Below, one piece after another: positions 62,094-64,000 of a stretch of 64,000 nt of DNA; the first letter of the stretch is position 1, and the number at the start of each line of letters is the position of its first letter. This stretch comes from Branchiostoma floridae. Its lineage: Eukaryota; Chordata; Leptocardii; Amphioxiformes; Branchiostomatidae. Location: contig NC_049987.1 of assembly GCF_000003815.2 (NCBI RefSeq), positions 5,593,572 to 5,657,571 on the forward strand, read 5' to 3'. The notes below the pieces were generated by a model. That model had not been told where the DNA came from, searched no databases, and saw nothing but the letters and a program-made list of their open reading frames with translations. A program made the translations under genes and the position numbers.

Positions 62094-62471
62094 AGGCCCA
62101 ATCTACACACAGTTTTTTAATACAGATATCTGTGGAGATGTCGGGAGGGATCTAGAACGTAGGAGGCCGGACACCCATGGCGCTTGCAGTCATAAACATA
62201 TACTATAGCGCGATTTTCCACATGGCGTTATATGCTAATGAGCCTTCCCGAAGTCGGGAAGCATCTACACGTGCGCGAAGCTGTCGGGGACCCCTGCTAA
62301 GCTATCGGTAAGGCATCGTAGTATTCGTACGAATGGTCCGGACCTTTCGGAAGAAATTTTCCCGATATCGTAATGGCGATATAGTAGTTCCATCTAAACG
62401 ATGAAAAAAAGCCGTCGGCGAGAGGTTGTAGGCTCGCCGATATCGGGAAAAACTGTGTGTAGATCGTGCCT
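62094..62471. mobile_element. TA-flanked MITE with 24-bp inverted ends
   Basis: 378-bp element with ends AGGCCCAATCTACACACAGT and, read inward, AGGCACGATCTACACACAGT. TA lies on both sides (62092-62093, 62472-62473), consistent with Tc1/mariner-type insertion, though other TA-targeting elements are possible. GC-rich interior with repeated CCGATATCG words; no coding sequence. Confidence 0.75.
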
Positions 62472-63479
62472 TAGTTTGTATCCTCCTGCTGTGTGGTGGG
62501 CTCAATGACCACAGTGGTTGATTAAATGTTTCTTGTGCTATCTTGGAAAGGTGGACTGGTGAAGGGGAGGATAGACAAGGCTTCCTGTTTCCCCAGCTTA
62601 CACTGCAAGGTTTCACAGCGCCTCCTTGTGACTGAAATATGCATGTGCAGCTACACAACTCTTATTTACAATGTATATCTCTCAACTTATAAAGCCAACT
62701 TATAAGGATGGCGGTGCTGCAGGAAAAAAACATGTTGGGCAGATCAAGACCTATTTGGAAACATGGGCATGAATAATTAAATCACAGTCCCGTCAATCAC
62801 AGTGATTGACAGTGCTTCCAGGCACAGGCCTGGATAGTCAGGCTGTATTTCTAAACTAAAGTCTATAACTCTACAAGCTAACGAATATTTTGAATAAAAA
62901 ACAACTGTGAATGGTACAACCAAAATATAAAAACAGCATGGTGTAAAGTGAAAATGGGCTTCTCTCACTCAAAATGACAAAAAAGTTCAAGAATTTAGTA
63001 AAAAAAACAACAGTCTGTAGAAGCTGTAAAATAATAGGCTTAAACTTACAGTAAATTGCGGATATCAAATGACTAAATTGGCATAGTATATTGAATGCCT
63101 TCCAAATCTAAAATGATATGTGTTTTTGATATAACAAAGTTTGCCTATTTCAAGTGGCTAAATCTTTATTCCTATCTCTCTGGATTAAGAAAGGAATTCC
63201 TCTATTGTCTGATGGTATAAACATTAAAACAAAACAATGTCACAGGATAAAAGCAGACCTGACACTGAGCCAAAGCCCCTTGGGATCAAAATCAGATATA
63301 AATCATATAATCTCAGCAAAATGCTTTGCCTTGTCGTATCATCAGTAACTTCTACTATTATGTGGTATCATGTGTACAATAATTGGAGTTAGGATTATCC
63401 TTCAAATCCTTTGAAAAACCTTTTACTTTTCACAACAAGAGTCTGAAGTGTTTTTGTCGCTGTTGAGAAACCTTGCTAA
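62472..63479. other. Unassigned DNA
   Basis: No exon recognised. CAGCGCCTCCTTGTGACTG near 62617 loosely resembles the core word of the 146-bp repeat. Confidence 0.35.
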
Positions 63480-63836
63480 GCTGGTGCGGGAAAAAAAAGG
63501 TTACAATTATTATGACTAATTGTTCTTTTTATGATGATATAAGAAACCAACTATTTATGAGTGTATCCAAAATACGCGCTTACTTTCCAACTATTCCTGA
63601 CAATGAAAAATCAATCCTACTATTAAAATCAAAGAACCCACACATTATAACAGAAGTAGGTAAATTCGTCTTCCACTGGCTAAAGAGAAGAAGTCTAACC
63701 CAACAAAACCAGTATAATGTACACTAGCATAGCATATAGTCATAGAATGTAGTTCCTAGCACCTTTGTATTTTCCTTATTTTACATGTTGTTTGTACCTG
63801 CAATTAGCCCTCGGGCAAGAACTTGCAATAAACATA
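63480..63836 (+). pseudogene. 5'-truncated LINE: reverse-transcriptase C-terminus and 3' UTR
   Basis: The plus frame ending at the stop at 63727 contains CSFYDDIRNQLFMSVSKI, then KSILLLKSKNPHIITEVGKF and VFHWLKRR. C-x-x-YDDIR, a leucine-rich LL-x-K/N-x-x-P stretch and GKFVF-x-x-x-KRR near the stop are typical of the end of the second ORF of animal non-LTR retrotransposons, after the zinc-knuckle-like region. About 110 bp of 3' UTR follows, with CAATTAGCCCTCGGGCAAGA and AATAAACATATCTATTATAG at its end. The polymerase core is missing, so the copy is dead. Confidence 0.75.
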
Positions 63837-64000
63837 TCTATTATAGTTGGGCATCAGACAAAACAGATTACCCCAAGTGACGAGCGTTGAGACTTTAAGA
63901 TAACGTCTAGACTGACAGATAATAGAAAATAGCAAGATCTGTTCTGTTTTCATCAACTGTGTGTCTTCTATAAAACAAAGAAATTATGTCAGATCAGAAT
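63837..64000. other. Unassigned DNA to window end
   Basis: Nothing recognised. Confidence 0.4.

Overview
This window looks like nuclear DNA from a repeat-rich invertebrate deuterostome, most likely a lancelet (Branchiostoma). The evidence is indirect: spliced exons with GT-AG borders, AT-rich intergenic DNA, very many small terminal-inverted-repeat elements, LINE 3' ends with short tandem tails, frequent TACATGTA words, and three runs of N that mark scaffold gaps. Nothing in it is bacterial. Almost all open frames are chance or lie inside repeats. Only one host gene could be recognised with confidence.

The gene is the 3' end of an HTATSF1 (Tat-SF1/CUS2 splicing factor) orthologue on the minus strand. 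Three consecutive exons (44984-44895, 44110-43973, 43294-43107) encode most of the second RRM, a U2AF-homology motif with its R-W-F signature, and a short C-terminus that needs a one-base frame correction. The N-terminal exons were not found to the right of 44984, so they are either beyond 64000, which implies an intron of more than 19 kb, or in gaps.

Layout. 1-2660: satellite with a three-monomer higher-order unit of about 373 bp. 2.7-11 kb: three copies of a ~500-bp Harbinger-like MITE plus several short tandem repeats. 11-15.7 kb: LINE 3' ends, a 1.1-kb modular repeat, a 453-bp element with long inverted repeats and 9-bp target duplications, and a tRNA-Ser-derived SINE. 15.7-32 kb: mostly unassigned single-copy DNA with two copies of a second Harbinger-like MITE and a LINE relic. 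32-36 kb: nested DNA transposons bracketed by inverted ends. 36-43 kb: more MITEs, an internally deleted mariner that keeps the transposase DNA-binding domain, and two Mutator-like elements with 9-bp target duplications. 43-45 kb: the HTATSF1 exons. 47.8-54.9 kb: a giant foldback structure, with ~90-bp tandem repeats in opposite orientation inside divergent outer inverted arms. 59-61.4 kb: two further tandem arrays, one of eight 146-bp units. 63.5-63.8 kb: a 5'-truncated LINE.

The most unusual object is the foldback element at 47818-54850. Also notable are a five-copy CAGGG...CCCTG family with 5-bp target duplications, the Mutator-like CTCCAAGCAGA family, and scattered GC-rich single-copy islands with homeodomain-type ATTA words around the HTATSF1 end. 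All family assignments rest on reading terminal repeats and target duplications by eye; no database search was possible.
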